This document shows, piece by piece, positions 34,036 to 41,518 of a DNA stretch of 64,000 nt. Numbering within the stretch: position 1 is the stretch's first letter; each line of letters begins with the position of its first letter. Under the pieces are notes generated by a model. That model did not search any database. It saw only the letters and a list, made by a program, of their open reading frames with translations, and was not told where the DNA came from. The translations under genes and the position numbers were made by a program. This DNA is from JANQRA01 sp035762545 (GTDB lineage Bacteria > Actinomycetota > Acidimicrobiia > Spongiisociales > ZC4RG35), in NCBI GenBank assembly GCA_035762545.1, contig DASTOM010000007.1, forward strand, positions 1 to 64,000, given 5' to 3'.

Positions 34036-36342
34036 TCACCTCTTCGCGCGTGCCTGTTGTGGCCGCCGGACGCGATCGTCGTCTTCCCGTACCGGTGCGG
34101 GCCAGCGGGTCTCGAAGGCGATGGCGATGGGCGATGCAGTGAACACGGATGAGTAGGTTCCGACGAGGATCCCGATCAGGAGAGCGAGGGCGAAGTCGGA
34201 GAGGGTGTCCCCTCCCAGGACGAAGAGGCTGACCAGGATCATGATCGCACCCAGACCCGTGTTGATGGTTCGGGGAATGGTGTGCAGACATGCATCGTTG
34301 GCGATCACCTCGATGGGATCGTCGGGACGTTTGGCCCTCTCCTCGCGAATCCTGTCGAATATGACGACAGAGTCGTTGACGGAGTATCCGATCACCGTGA
34401 GGAGAGCGGCGAGGAAGACACCGTCGAACGTCTTCCCCAGCCAGGCGAACAAGCCGATGAGGATCAGGATGTCGTGGGCCATCGCCAATACAGCTGCAGT
34501 AGCGATCGTCCACCTGAACCTGATCGCCAGGTAGATCAACTGCACCAGCAGAGCAATTCCAAGTGCGATCAGAGCACGGCTGCGCAGTTCCTCACCGAGA
34601 GTGGGGCCGACGAACTCACTCCGTACCTGTTCGACGTTCTCTCCCAGAGCCTGCATGGTCTCGGCGAGGGCCTCCTCGGTGGCCTCGTCGATCGCGGTGG
34701 TGCGGACGATCACAGTGCCATCTCCGGTCTCCTGGATCACCGCTTCGCCAAGTCCCTCGTCTGCCAGAGCTGATCGGACCTCGTCGAGGTCGAAGGGTTG
34801 ATCGCTGGAGAACTCCCGAAGCTCGCCACCCTGGAACTCGACGCCGAAGGTCACCCCGGAGATGAAGACCCCACTGATGGCCACGACGACCAACACGGCG
34901 GAGACGACGAGCCATCGCTTCCAGTTCCCGAGCCAGTCGGGCTTACTGGTTTCGATCCACTCGTTGAGACGGCCGCCGGTTGTGAGACCCATGGCTCGGG
35001 GGCTGGATTCCAGTCTTGGCGAGAGGTTCATCAGCTCGAGGAGTGTCCGGGTGATGATCAGCGCGGAGAACAAGGAGACCAGAACACCCACGCTCACCGT
35101 CACACCGAACCCTCGGACTGCTCCCGAGGCGAAGAAGATGAGGAGCATCGCCGCCAGCAGGGTGGTGATGTTCGAGTCAGCGATCGCAGTCCCGGCCCGC
35201 TTGAACCCGGCGGTGATCGAGTCCCGAACTCCCAAACCAGTGCGGTGTTCTTCCTTCGCCCTCTCGTAGACGAGGACGTTGGCGTCGACCGCCATTCCGA
35301 CGGCGAGGACGAAGCCGGCGACCCCCGGCAGCGTGAGAGTGGCGCCGAGAGCAGCGAGAACTGCGTAGGAAATACCGGCGTAGGCCATCAGGGAGAGCGC
35401 CGCCGCCATTCCCATGAACCGGTAATAGGCGATCATGTACAGAACCGTGAGCCCGGCCCCGATGACAGCGGCCTCGATGCTCGCCTGGATCGCCGACTCG
35501 CCCAGGGACGGGCCAACCGTGCTCTGTTGAATCACATTGACAGGCACCGGAAGTGCCCCAGCACGGATCAGGAGTGATAGGTCGGTGGCCTCCTGTTCGG
35601 TGAATCCTCCGGTGATGATCGTGCTCCCGCCCGTGATCCCCACATCGCAGGGCACGTCGAAGGCGACACCCGGACTGGAGATCACCTGCGAGTCGAGCAC
35701 GATCGCGACACGCCGGGCCGGGGAGGCGGGATCGGCGCATGCGGCATCCGCGGTCAATGCTGCCCACGCGTCGCCGCCCTCGCCGTCGAAAGTGATGGTG
35801 ACAACCCATTGGACCGAGCCCTGGCTGTCGAAGAGCGGGCCGGCTGATTCGACCTGGTCGCCGCTGACGGCTGTCGGCCCGAGCACGAGGTCTTCGCCTG
35901 GTTCTCCGGGAAGGACGAGTTGGCCCTCCTCTGGCTGCGCCGTGCCCGCCGGCACGGCATCGACGACAGGGTGGAATGTGAGTTGGGCGGTGCGGCCGAT
36001 GGCGTCGAGCGCCTGCTCGGGATCGTCGACACCGGGGAGTTCGACGATGATGCGCCTGTCCCCCGACACCTGGAGAGTGGGTTCGCTGACCCCAAGTGCG
36101 TCGACCCGGCGTCGCAGAACCTCGAGTGTACGGGCGGTGACTTCGGCATCGACGGTGACGTCAGCTGTGTCCTCGGCCTCCAAGACGATCTGGGTGCCGC
36201 CCTGAAGGTCGAGTCCGAGACGCAACGGCTCCTGGAGGATGACGTACACGGCCGCCCCGATCACGGCGACCGTGAAGAAGAGTCGCCACCAAGAGATTCG
36301 AGACGGCTCGACGGTGCTCGACTTCTTTTCCCGACCACTCAT
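34036..36342 (-). CDS. secDF: fused protein translocase SecDF
   Basis: Proton-driven membrane component that helps pull exported proteins across after SecA. The 768-residue chain contains SecD then SecF. SecD: first helix at about 17-38, LRLGLDLQGGTQIVLE, the long extracytoplasmic P1 domain, then helices including GMAVDANVLVYERAKEE. SecF begins near residue 455 with VTFGVEFQGGELREF and repeats GYSVNDSVVIFDRIREER. Most actinobacteria have separate secD and secF genes, so the fusion is notable. A short frame upstream (36339-36455) ends inside its ATG. Confidence 0.96.
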   Translation of the reverse strand: MSGREKKSSTVEPSRISWWRLFFTVAVIGAAVYVILQEPLRLGLDLQGGTQIVLEAEDTADVTVDAEVTARTLEVLRRRVDALGVSEPTLQVSGDRRIIVELPGVDDPEQALDAIGRTAQLTFHPVVDAVPAGTAQPEEGQLVLPGEPGEDLVLGPTAVSGDQVESAGPLFDSQGSVQWVVTITFDGEGGDAWAALTADAACADPASPARRVAIVLDSQVISSPGVAFDVPCDVGITGGSTIITGGFTEQEATDLSLLIRAGALPVPVNVIQQSTVGPSLGESAIQASIEAAVIGAGLTVLYMIAYYRFMGMAAALSLMAYAGISYAVLAALGATLTLPGVAGFVLAVGMAVDANVLVYERAKEEHRTGLGVRDSITAGFKRAGTAIADSNITTLLAAMLLIFFASGAVRGFGVTVSVGVLVSLFSALIITRTLLELMNLSPRLESSPRAMGLTTGGRLNEWIETSKPDWLGNWKRWLVVSAVLVVVAISGVFISGVTFGVEFQGGELREFSSDQPFDLDEVRSALADEGLGEAVIQETGDGTVIVRTTAIDEATEEALAETMQALGENVEQVRSEFVGPTLGEELRSRALIALGIALLVQLIYLAIRFRWTIATAAVLAMAHDILILIGLFAWLGKTFDGVFLAALLTVIGYSVNDSVVIFDRIREERAKRPDDPIEVIANDACLHTIPRTINTGLGAIMILVSLFVLGGDTLSDFALALLIGILVGTYSSVFTASPIAIAFETRWPAPVREDDDRVRRPQQARAKR

Positions 36343-36455
36343 GGCGTGGGCTCCACACCACCGGCCAACAGTCCTTCGCCGACCGACATCGGGATCATCA
36401 ACGTGCAGTCCCTAAACGACGGCGAAGCGCCCAGCGAAGTCGAGATCGAGAACAC
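36339..36455 (-). CDS. possible short leader ORF upstream of secDF (38 aa)
   Basis: A 38-codon frame from GTG 36455 whose stop overlaps the secDF start as ATGA. The end reads MIPMSVGEGLLAGGVEPTP. It lacks a signal sequence and the RAPP/RAPG-type motif known from SecDF-monitoring arrest peptides, and only a weak GGTGA precedes it. It may simply couple translation into secDF or be chance. It is the only frame in the 188-base queA-secDF gap that ends in this way; otherwise I see nothing in that gap. Confidence 0.25.
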   Translation of the reverse strand: MFSISTSLGASPSFRDCTLMIPMSVGEGLLAGGVEPTP

Positions 36456-36530
36456 GTCTCACCGGCTGCAGGCTACGACCCAGACCACGACAACGCCACA
36501 TCTCCGCAAGGGCGGGTCGTGGCAAGCACC

Positions 36531-37541
36531 TCAACGTCGACCCAGGGCGAACATCGAGTCGCCGAAGGAAAGGAACCGATAATCGCGATCGAGGGCAGTC
36601 TGATAGGCGTCACGCCAGCCGTCGCCCATGAAGGCGGCGAGCAGGACGAGAAGCGTCGAGCCCGGCATGTGGAAGTTGGTCACGAGCCCGTCGACCACCC
36701 GAAACTCACTACCCGGCCTGATGAAGAGGTCGGTCCTCTTCTCACCGGCTTCCACTCCGCCGGAGCCGTCGGACATCGTCTCCAGGGTGCGGACGACGGT
36801 CGTTCCCACTGCGATCACCCTTCCCCCTGCGTCACGCGTCTCCGCGATCGCGATGGCGGTCTCATGGGGCACCGAACACCACTCTTTGTGCATCTCGTGA
36901 TCGTCGATGTCCTCGACGGTCATTGGCCGAAAGGTGTCCAGGGAGACGTGGAGGTCGACCCGGGCGATCGAGACACCCCGCGCTCGTATGCGGTCCACCA
37001 CCTCGTCGGTGAAATGTAGGGCCGCTGTCGGGGCCGCCGCCGACCCTGGTGTTGTCGCGAACATCGTCTGGTAGCGCTCCGGGTCGGCAAGACTCCCGGT
37101 GAAGTACGGTGGCAGCGGCACCGAGCCGGCTCTCGCCACGGCTGCCTCTTCGTCGGCAGCGTCGAGCCGCACTCTGACGATCCCTTCCATCGGATCGGTG
37201 ACCACCTCGGCGGTGAACCCATCGAACTCGATCACGACTCCAGGTCGCAATCTTCGGGAGGGTCTCGCCAACGCCTCCCAGGTTCCGTCGGGGAGGTGTT
37301 CCAACAGGAGTAACTCGACATGTCCCCCGGTTCCGAGCCGGGCTCCGAACAGACGAGCACGGCGCACCCTGCTCTCGTTGACGACCAGGAGATCCCGCGG
37401 AGCGAGGAGGTCCGGAAGGTCGAGAAACCTGTGGTCGGTCAGGTCCCGGGTGTCGAGGAGTCGGGCGTCGTGACGGGGTTCGATGGCAGTTTGGGCAATG
37501 GCCGACTCGGGAAGGTCGTACCAGAACTCGCTCGCCTTCAG
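36531..37541 (-). CDS. queA: S-adenosylmethionine:tRNA ribosyltransferase-isomerase
   Basis: Adds the epoxycyclopentane ring in queuosine synthesis. Full-length homology begins KASEFWYDLPESAIAQ and continues RHDARLLDTRD, LLVVNESRVRRARL, DDHEMHKEW and TNFHMPGSTLLVLL. No ATG, GTG or TTG exists between the conserved N-terminus and the in-frame stop seven codons before it. The only candidate is CTG at 37541, which overlaps the ruvB stop as CTGA, copying the ATGA/GTGA couplings nearby. That gives 336 residues, the normal length. A GTG at 37367 would lose about 58 conserved residues. Confidence 0.9.
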   Translation of the reverse strand: MKASEFWYDLPESAIAQTAIEPRHDARLLDTRDLTDHRFLDLPDLLAPRDLLVVNESRVRRARLFGARLGTGGHVELLLLEHLPDGTWEALARPSRRLRPGVVIEFDGFTAEVVTDPMEGIVRVRLDAADEEAAVARAGSVPLPPYFTGSLADPERYQTMFATTPGSAAAPTAALHFTDEVVDRIRARGVSIARVDLHVSLDTFRPMTVEDIDDHEMHKEWCSVPHETAIAIAETRDAGGRVIAVGTTVVRTLETMSDGSGGVEAGEKRTDLFIRPGSEFRVVDGLVTNFHMPGSTLLVLLAAFMGDGWRDAYQTALDRDYRFLSFGDSMFALGRR

Positions 37542-38554
37542 AGCAGGGTCCCCTGAGCGTCAGCCGGCGGCTCCATCCCGAGGTGTCTATAGGCATTTGC
37601 CGTCGCCACCCGACCGCGTGGCGTTCGATGGATCAGCCCGATCTGGAGGAGGAAGGGCTCGTAAGCGTCCTCTACCGTCTCCGGCTCCTCACCGACCGCT
37701 ATCGCCAACGTGGACAACCCCACCGGCCCGCCTCCGAACTTGCCGATGATCGATTCGAGGATGGAACGGTCGACCTTGTCGAGACCGAGGTCGTCGACTT
37801 CGTAGACCTCGAGAGCCTCCGAGGCCACTTCCTGGGTGATCTCACCTGATGCACGGGCCACTGCGTAGTCCCTGATCCGGGCGAGGAGGCGGTTGGCGAT
37901 GCGGGGTGTGCGTCTGCTCCTGGCTGCGATGAGGTCGGCGGCCTCGCCGTCGACCTTCACCTCGATGATCCCGGCGGACCGGCGAATGATGCGGGCGAGA
38001 TCGTCAGGCTCGTAGTAGTCGAGACGCTCCTCGATCCCGAAGCGATCCCGGAGGGGTGCCGTGACCTTTCCTTTGCGGGTTGTGGCGCCCACCAGCGTGA
38101 ATCGGGGCAGGTCGATTCGGATCGACTGAGCGGTCGGCCCTTTGCCGAGGACCACATCGAGCTGGAAGTCCTCCATGGCCGGATAGAGCACCTCTTCGAC
38201 GGCCCGGGGCAGACGATGGATCTCGTCGATGAAGAAGACATCGTGTGGCTCGAGGTTGGACAGGATGGCGGCGAGGTCGCCGGGCCGCTCCAGAGCAGGA
38301 CCGGAGGTGACCCGGAGGTGGACGCCTTTCTCGGACGCAATGATCCCGGCGAGGGTGGTCTTCCCGAGACCGGGGGGACCGGAGAAGAGCACGTGGTCGA
38401 GAGCCCGGCCTTCGGCGATGGAGGCATCGATTGAGATCTGCAGCCGCTCTTTCACGGGCTCCTGACCGATGAACTCACCGAGGTGTCGAGGACGGAGTGA
38501 GATCTCGTCGATGTCTTCGACGATGGGACTGAGCAGTGAGTCCTCCCGGCTCAT
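37538..38554 (-). CDS. ruvB: Holliday junction branch migration ATPase RuvB
   Basis: Hexameric AAA+ motor of branch migration. The 338 residues contain LRPRHLGEFIGQEPVKE, Walker A in FSGPPGLGKTTLA, Walker B in VFFIDEIHRLPR, the sensor GATTRKGKVTAPLRDRFG and the C-terminal winged helix RTPRGRVATANAYRHLG. Normal length. Coupled to ruvA by a 4-base overlap and to queA by a CTGA overlap. Confidence 0.98.
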   Translation of the reverse strand: MSREDSLLSPIVEDIDEISLRPRHLGEFIGQEPVKERLQISIDASIAEGRALDHVLFSGPPGLGKTTLAGIIASEKGVHLRVTSGPALERPGDLAAILSNLEPHDVFFIDEIHRLPRAVEEVLYPAMEDFQLDVVLGKGPTAQSIRIDLPRFTLVGATTRKGKVTAPLRDRFGIEERLDYYEPDDLARIIRRSAGIIEVKVDGEAADLIAARSRRTPRIANRLLARIRDYAVARASGEITQEVASEALEVYEVDDLGLDKVDRSILESIIGKFGGGPVGLSTLAIAVGEEPETVEDAYEPFLLQIGLIHRTPRGRVATANAYRHLGMEPPADAQGTLL

Positions 38555-39120
38555 CGTCGGCCCAGCCGCTGCAGGGCGGACCGAACCTGGACCTCGATCG
38601 GGTCTGTGGGATCGAGGTCACCTACGACACCATTGATCTCGGCGATCGAGTATCCGAGCCCTTCGAGGGCCTGCCGCACCCCGCCGACCCCACCACCCCC
38701 GACCACCTCGGTCTCCCGGCCGGCCAACTTGGGGCCCAACTCGAGGACGATCTTCTGCGCACCACGCTTCCCTACTCCAGGGGCGATGGTGAGTGCGTCG
38801 GGGTCTTCTCCGGTGATAGCCCGGACAATCTCATCACCCGTCATCGAGGCAAGCAGGGCGCTGGCGACCCTCGGTCCGACGCCACTCGCCGTCAGGAGGA
38901 CCCGGAAGAGATCACGGTCTGACTCGCTGCCAAAGCCGTAGAGACTCAGTTCGTCCTCCCGGACGTGGGTGTGGATGTGGACGACGATCTCCTCGCCGAT
39001 GCCGGGAAGGGTCGCGAGATCGCGTGTCGTCATGGCGACCTCGTAGCCAACCCCGTTGACGTCGATGACGATTCCCTGCTCCCGGCTGGAGACGAGGACA
39101 CCACGGAGACGGCCGATCAT
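38551..39120 (-). CDS. ruvA: Holliday junction binding protein RuvA
   Basis: Tetrameric junction-binding partner of RuvB. The 189-residue chain has the OB domain (MIGRLRGVLVSSREQG and GVGYEV), helix-hairpin-helix modules (LLTASGVGPRVASALL and IAPGVGKRGAQKIVLEL) and the C-terminal RuvB-binding domain (VRQALEGLGYSIAEI). Overlaps ruvC and ruvB by four bases each. Confidence 0.97.
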   Translation of the reverse strand: MIGRLRGVLVSSREQGIVIDVNGVGYEVAMTTRDLATLPGIGEEIVVHIHTHVREDELSLYGFGSESDRDLFRVLLTASGVGPRVASALLASMTGDEIVRAITGEDPDALTIAPGVGKRGAQKIVLELGPKLAGRETEVVGGGGVGGVRQALEGLGYSIAEINGVVGDLDPTDPIEVQVRSALQRLGRR

Positions 39121-39599
39121 CGTCCTACCTTGATCGGTGCGGCCCGGAGATGGCAGAGGGCGATGGCGAGCGCGTCGGAGGCATCCGCTGGTTTCGGCGC
39201 GGCTTCGAGGCGGAGGAGACGAGCGACCATCTGTTGCACCTGGTCCTTGTTAGCGGATCCATCCCCGGTGATGGCTGCTTTGATCGCCGTGGGGACATAC
39301 TCGTGCACCTCGAGCCCTGCTTGGGCGGCTGCGAGAAGGGCGACACCGGATGCCCGGCCCACCGAGATCGCCGTTTGCAGGTTGCGATTGGTGAACACAG
39401 TCTCCAGTGCGACCACGTCCGGGGAGCAATCTTCGATGACATTCATGATTCCCACGTGCAGGTCGGCGAGACGCTGTGGGACCGTGAGGTCGGTGTCGGT
39501 GCGGATGACACCGGCACGATGGGCTCGAGGTGGATGTGAGCCCTCCACCAGCCCATAGCCGGTGATCGACAGTCCGGGGTCGATTCCGAGAACGAACAT
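39117..39599 (-). CDS. ruvC: crossover junction endodeoxyribonuclease RuvC
   Basis: Resolves Holliday junctions. The 160-residue RNase H fold has catalytic acids in LGIDPGLSITGYG (D7), VALETVFTNRN and DASDALAIALCH. It is the first gene of the ruvCAB-queA-secDF-tgt-yajC run. TACCGT nine bases before the ATG may be its -10 element; a hairpin at 39659-39681 isolates it from the upstream 24-residue gene. Confidence 0.96.
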   Translation of the reverse strand: MFVLGIDPGLSITGYGLVEGSHPPRAHRAGVIRTDTDLTVPQRLADLHVGIMNVIEDCSPDVVALETVFTNRNLQTAISVGRASGVALLAAAQAGLEVHEYVPTAIKAAITGDGSANKDQVQQMVARLLRLEAAPKPADASDALAIALCHLRAAPIKVGR

Positions 39600-39658
39600 A
39601 TGTTCTAGACGGTAATCAGATCAGGCCGCCGGTCGGGAGATTTCGGTGAAACGTACGA

Positions 39659-39681
39659 CGACCGCCCTGATAGGGCGGTCG
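39659..39681 (-). terminator. terminator hairpin after the 24-residue peptide gene
   Basis: Nine-base perfect stem CGACCGCCC / GGGCGGTCG around a five-base loop, 18 bases past the stop at 39700 and 60 bases before ruvC. No T-run follows. It probably ends the small transcript before ruvC. Confidence 0.55.
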
Positions 39682-39699
39682 TGCAGTGAGTGAGATGCC

Positions 39700-39774
39700 T
39701 TAGAGGATGTAGATGAGGAGGGCGATGATGAGCAGGATGCCCACGATCGTCCAGATAATCCCAGAACGTGGCAT
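39700..39774 (-). CDS. 24-residue hydrophobic membrane peptide
   Basis: A 24-codon gene: a short polar start (MPRSG) then one nearly pure aliphatic helix (IIWTIVGILLIIALL). AGGAGAGG lies a few bases before the ATG, one of the best ribosome sites in the window, and a strong hairpin follows the stop. This full gene architecture argues for real expression. It resembles tiny single-span peptides of the kind starting MLWTIL in Firmicutes, but I cannot name a family. It lies alone between the ruvC operon and a rightward small membrane gene. Confidence 0.55.
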   Translation of the reverse strand: MPRSGIIWTIVGILLIIALLIYIL

Positions 39775-40014
39775 TTCCTCTCCTTTCGTTATCTACACAA
39801 GATGTACCCGCAAAGGGCGCGAAAGAAACACTTGGCTCCGGATTCGTGGGCGTTTGGGTGAGGTTGCCTGTGCTGTAGGGGGTTTGGTTCCGGCTCGGCT
39901 CCCCATGGACTTCGTTCCGGATGAGGATTCTTCGCCCGTAGGAGGTGTGGAACCTGTCTTGGACGCCAGGAGCATTCTGAGGCTTTGAGGCCACGCGTCG
40001 TGTGTCCTGTGCAG

Positions 40015-40020
40015 TAGGGT
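40015..40020 (+). promoter_or_regulatory. -10 element, leaderless start of the 60-residue membrane gene
   Basis: TAGGGT, with exactly six bases to the ATG at 40027. No ribosome site is present, so the message is probably leaderless. Confidence 0.5.
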
Positions 40021-40026
40021 CGCCCG

Positions 40027-40209
40027 ATGGCTGATGAAAGCGGATCCGGCCGCCGTACCGGGCAACTGATTCCGGCCCTTGCCGTCCTGGGCGCGGGCAT
40101 TGGAGCAGCTATAGGGGCTACCGTCGACAACCTGGGCACCGGCCTTTGGATTGGTGGAGCAATCGGCGTCGGTCTCGCCATGCTCTTGGGCGTATTCATG
40201 GACCGTTAG
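40027..40209 (+). CDS. small glycine-zipper membrane protein (60 aa)
   Basis: Sixty residues with a polar N-terminus (MADESGSGRRTG) and two Gly/Ala-rich hydrophobic segments (about 14-32 and 38-57), containing GAGIGAAIGATVD and GLWIGGAIGVGLA. This glycine-zipper spacing suits helix packing in a membrane. The apparent leaderless promoter directly upstream supports it as a real, separately transcribed gene. It converges on the ectC-like gene. Function unknown. Confidence 0.55.
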   Translation: MADESGSGRRTGQLIPALAVLGAGIGAAIGATVDNLGTGLWIGGAIGVGLAMLLGVFMDR

Positions 40210-40247
40210 CGGGAGAGACCTCCTCGAGCACCAGGGTCGGAGACCAA

Positions 40248-40604
40248 TCAGTCGGCTTCTTCCGTGCCGTTCAATGCCGGGCTGAACACGCACGCCAAGG
40301 TCATTTCGCTCAGAGCGACGATCTCGTGGGGCTCTCCGATACCTGCCGAATAGAGCCCGCCGGGTTCCAGGGTCATCTTGTCGCCAGAGGCGAGATCACT
40401 GATGGTGCCTTTCCCCTCTATGCAATAGACAGTCTCCCGGTGTCCGGTGTACTCGAAGCGCAGACGTGCGCCGCTATCGAGAACAGTGATGTGAAATGAG
40501 TAGGGAGTGCCATCTTCGGCCACGACGAGACGTCGGCTCCTCCACCCACCGCCGTGGACGTCCCGCTCTGTGCCGTCCACCTGATCGAGTCTTCGCATCA
40601 GCAT
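40248..40604 (-). CDS. ectC: L-ectoine synthase-like cupin (orphan EctC)
   Basis: A 118-residue cupin that aligns along its length with ectoine synthase: GTERDVHGGGWRSRRLVVAE, HRETVYCIEGKGTISDLASG, then PGGLYSAGIGEPHE and ACVFSPALNG. The three iron ligands known in EctC (Glu, Tyr, His) fall at E57, Y85 and H93, the same numbers as in characterised enzymes. Reaction: closes N-gamma-acetyl-diaminobutyrate to ectoine. No ectA, ectB or ectD is in the window, so the substrate would be imported or made elsewhere. TAGGTT six bases before the ATG suggests its own leaderless promoter. Confidence 0.8.
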   Translation of the reverse strand: MLMRRLDQVDGTERDVHGGGWRSRRLVVAEDGTPYSFHITVLDSGARLRFEYTGHRETVYCIEGKGTISDLASGDKMTLEPGGLYSAGIGEPHEIVALSEMTLACVFSPALNGTEEAD

Positions 40605-40610
40605 CGGGCA

Positions 40611-40616
40611 AACCTA
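40611..40616 (-). promoter_or_regulatory. -10 element, leaderless start of the ectC-like gene
   Basis: TAGGTT read leftward, six bases before the ATG at 40604, within the 51-base gap after the SRPBCC gene. The same hexamer and spacing occur before otsA. Confidence 0.45.
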
Positions 40617-40655
40617 TCGGATCAGCAGATTCCGAAGACGCCGAGTTCGAGCCTG

Positions 40656-41111
40656 TCAGGTCTTGGCGAAATGCTCCACGAGATGTGAGAACTGGTCCTG
40701 GAAGGTGCGCTTGGCGAGACTCGGATAGACCCACTTCGCCATCCCCGGCTTCCGCTTGAAGGATGCTTCAGTCGTCTGGGTCACCCGTGAGCCGCTACCT
40801 GAGGGCTCCACTGAGAGGGTGATGCGACGGATCTGGAACCGGTCCTCGACGCTCCAAACGATCGTCCTCTCCCCCAACTCGACTACCTCGACGTCCACCC
40901 CCGATTCAAGCACGCGACCCCGGGCTTCCACCTTCTGGTCGAAATGGAAGCGAGAGCCGACGTCGACGCCGGATCCAGCAGTCTGCACCATCCCGGTGAC
41001 ATTGGGACACCACACCGGGTCGTTCCGGGTGTCGGAAACGAACGAGAACACCTCATCGGGAGGTGCAGGGACCACCACCGAAACCGCCACCGGATTGACC
41101 GGGTAGGTCAT
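40656..41111 (-). CDS. SRPBCC (polyketide cyclase/START-like) protein
   Basis: A 151-residue helix-grip fold protein: PVAVSVVVPAPPDEVFSFVS at the N-terminus, NDPVWCPNVTGMV, then alternating strands and the long C-terminal helix (WVYPSLAKRTFQDQFSHL). Such proteins bind hydrophobic ligands; no specific ligand can be read. It is the last of a coupled run pdxS-pdxT-yebC-hypothetical-SRPBCC, overlapping the preceding gene by four bases. Confidence 0.8.
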   Translation of the reverse strand: MTYPVNPVAVSVVVPAPPDEVFSFVSDTRNDPVWCPNVTGMVQTAGSGVDVGSRFHFDQKVEARGRVLESGVDVEVVELGERTIVWSVEDRFQIRRITLSVEPSGSGSRVTQTTEASFKRKPGMAKWVYPSLAKRTFQDQFSHLVEHFAKT

Positions 41112-41518
41112 GACCCGCGCCTGGCCAGTTCGTCGTCGATGGCCGAGATCCTCGCCACCATTCGATTCAGCTGTCCGGCGGCCAAGGACTCAGCACCCAG
41201 AGTGACCCAAGCCCCGGGGCTCGGGCTGTGGTTGCCGCCGCCCTTGGCCGTTACAAAGCCGGTACGGGCACCCTTCTCGCCCTCCAGCATGCGCTTGAGT
41301 GAAGCCCGCTCGGCGTGGAGTTGCTCGGAAGACCGGTCATGGTCAGGGGTGGATCGAAAGCACTGAGCGAGGCCGCGGAGATGGTCCCGCTCGGTGAGCA
41401 ACTGGAAATGGGTCTGCGACGGCTCACGGTTCTCCGTGCCGAGCAGCCGGTCGATCTCGGCGAGCCGGCGGACGATGTCGTCCAGATCGACGGGAATCGG
41501 TGCCTCGCCGCTGCTCAT
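41108..41518 (-). CDS. uncharacterised helical protein coupled to yebC
   Basis: A 136-residue protein with two predicted helical stretches, 11-35 (LDDIVRRLAEIDRLLG) and 112-133 (LNRMVARISAIDDELAR), and a Gly/Lys-rich middle (TGFVTAKGGGNHSPSPG). I do not recognise a family; the helical ends suggest a coiled-coil dimer. Both ends overlap neighbours by four bases (yebC upstream, SRPBCC downstream), so it is translated with them. Confidence 0.6.
   Translation of the reverse strand: MSSGEAPIPVDLDDIVRRLAEIDRLLGTENREPSQTHFQLLTERDHLRGLAQCFRSTPDHDRSSEQLHAERASLKRMLEGEKGARTGFVTAKGGGNHSPSPGAWVTLGAESLAAGQLNRMVARISAIDDELARRGS

Noticed and set aside
39775..40014. Leftward frames of 129-166 codons across the ruvC/ectC gap
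   Set aside because: Pro/Arg-rich translations with no start signals; the gap appears to hold only promoter sequence for the two small membrane genes.
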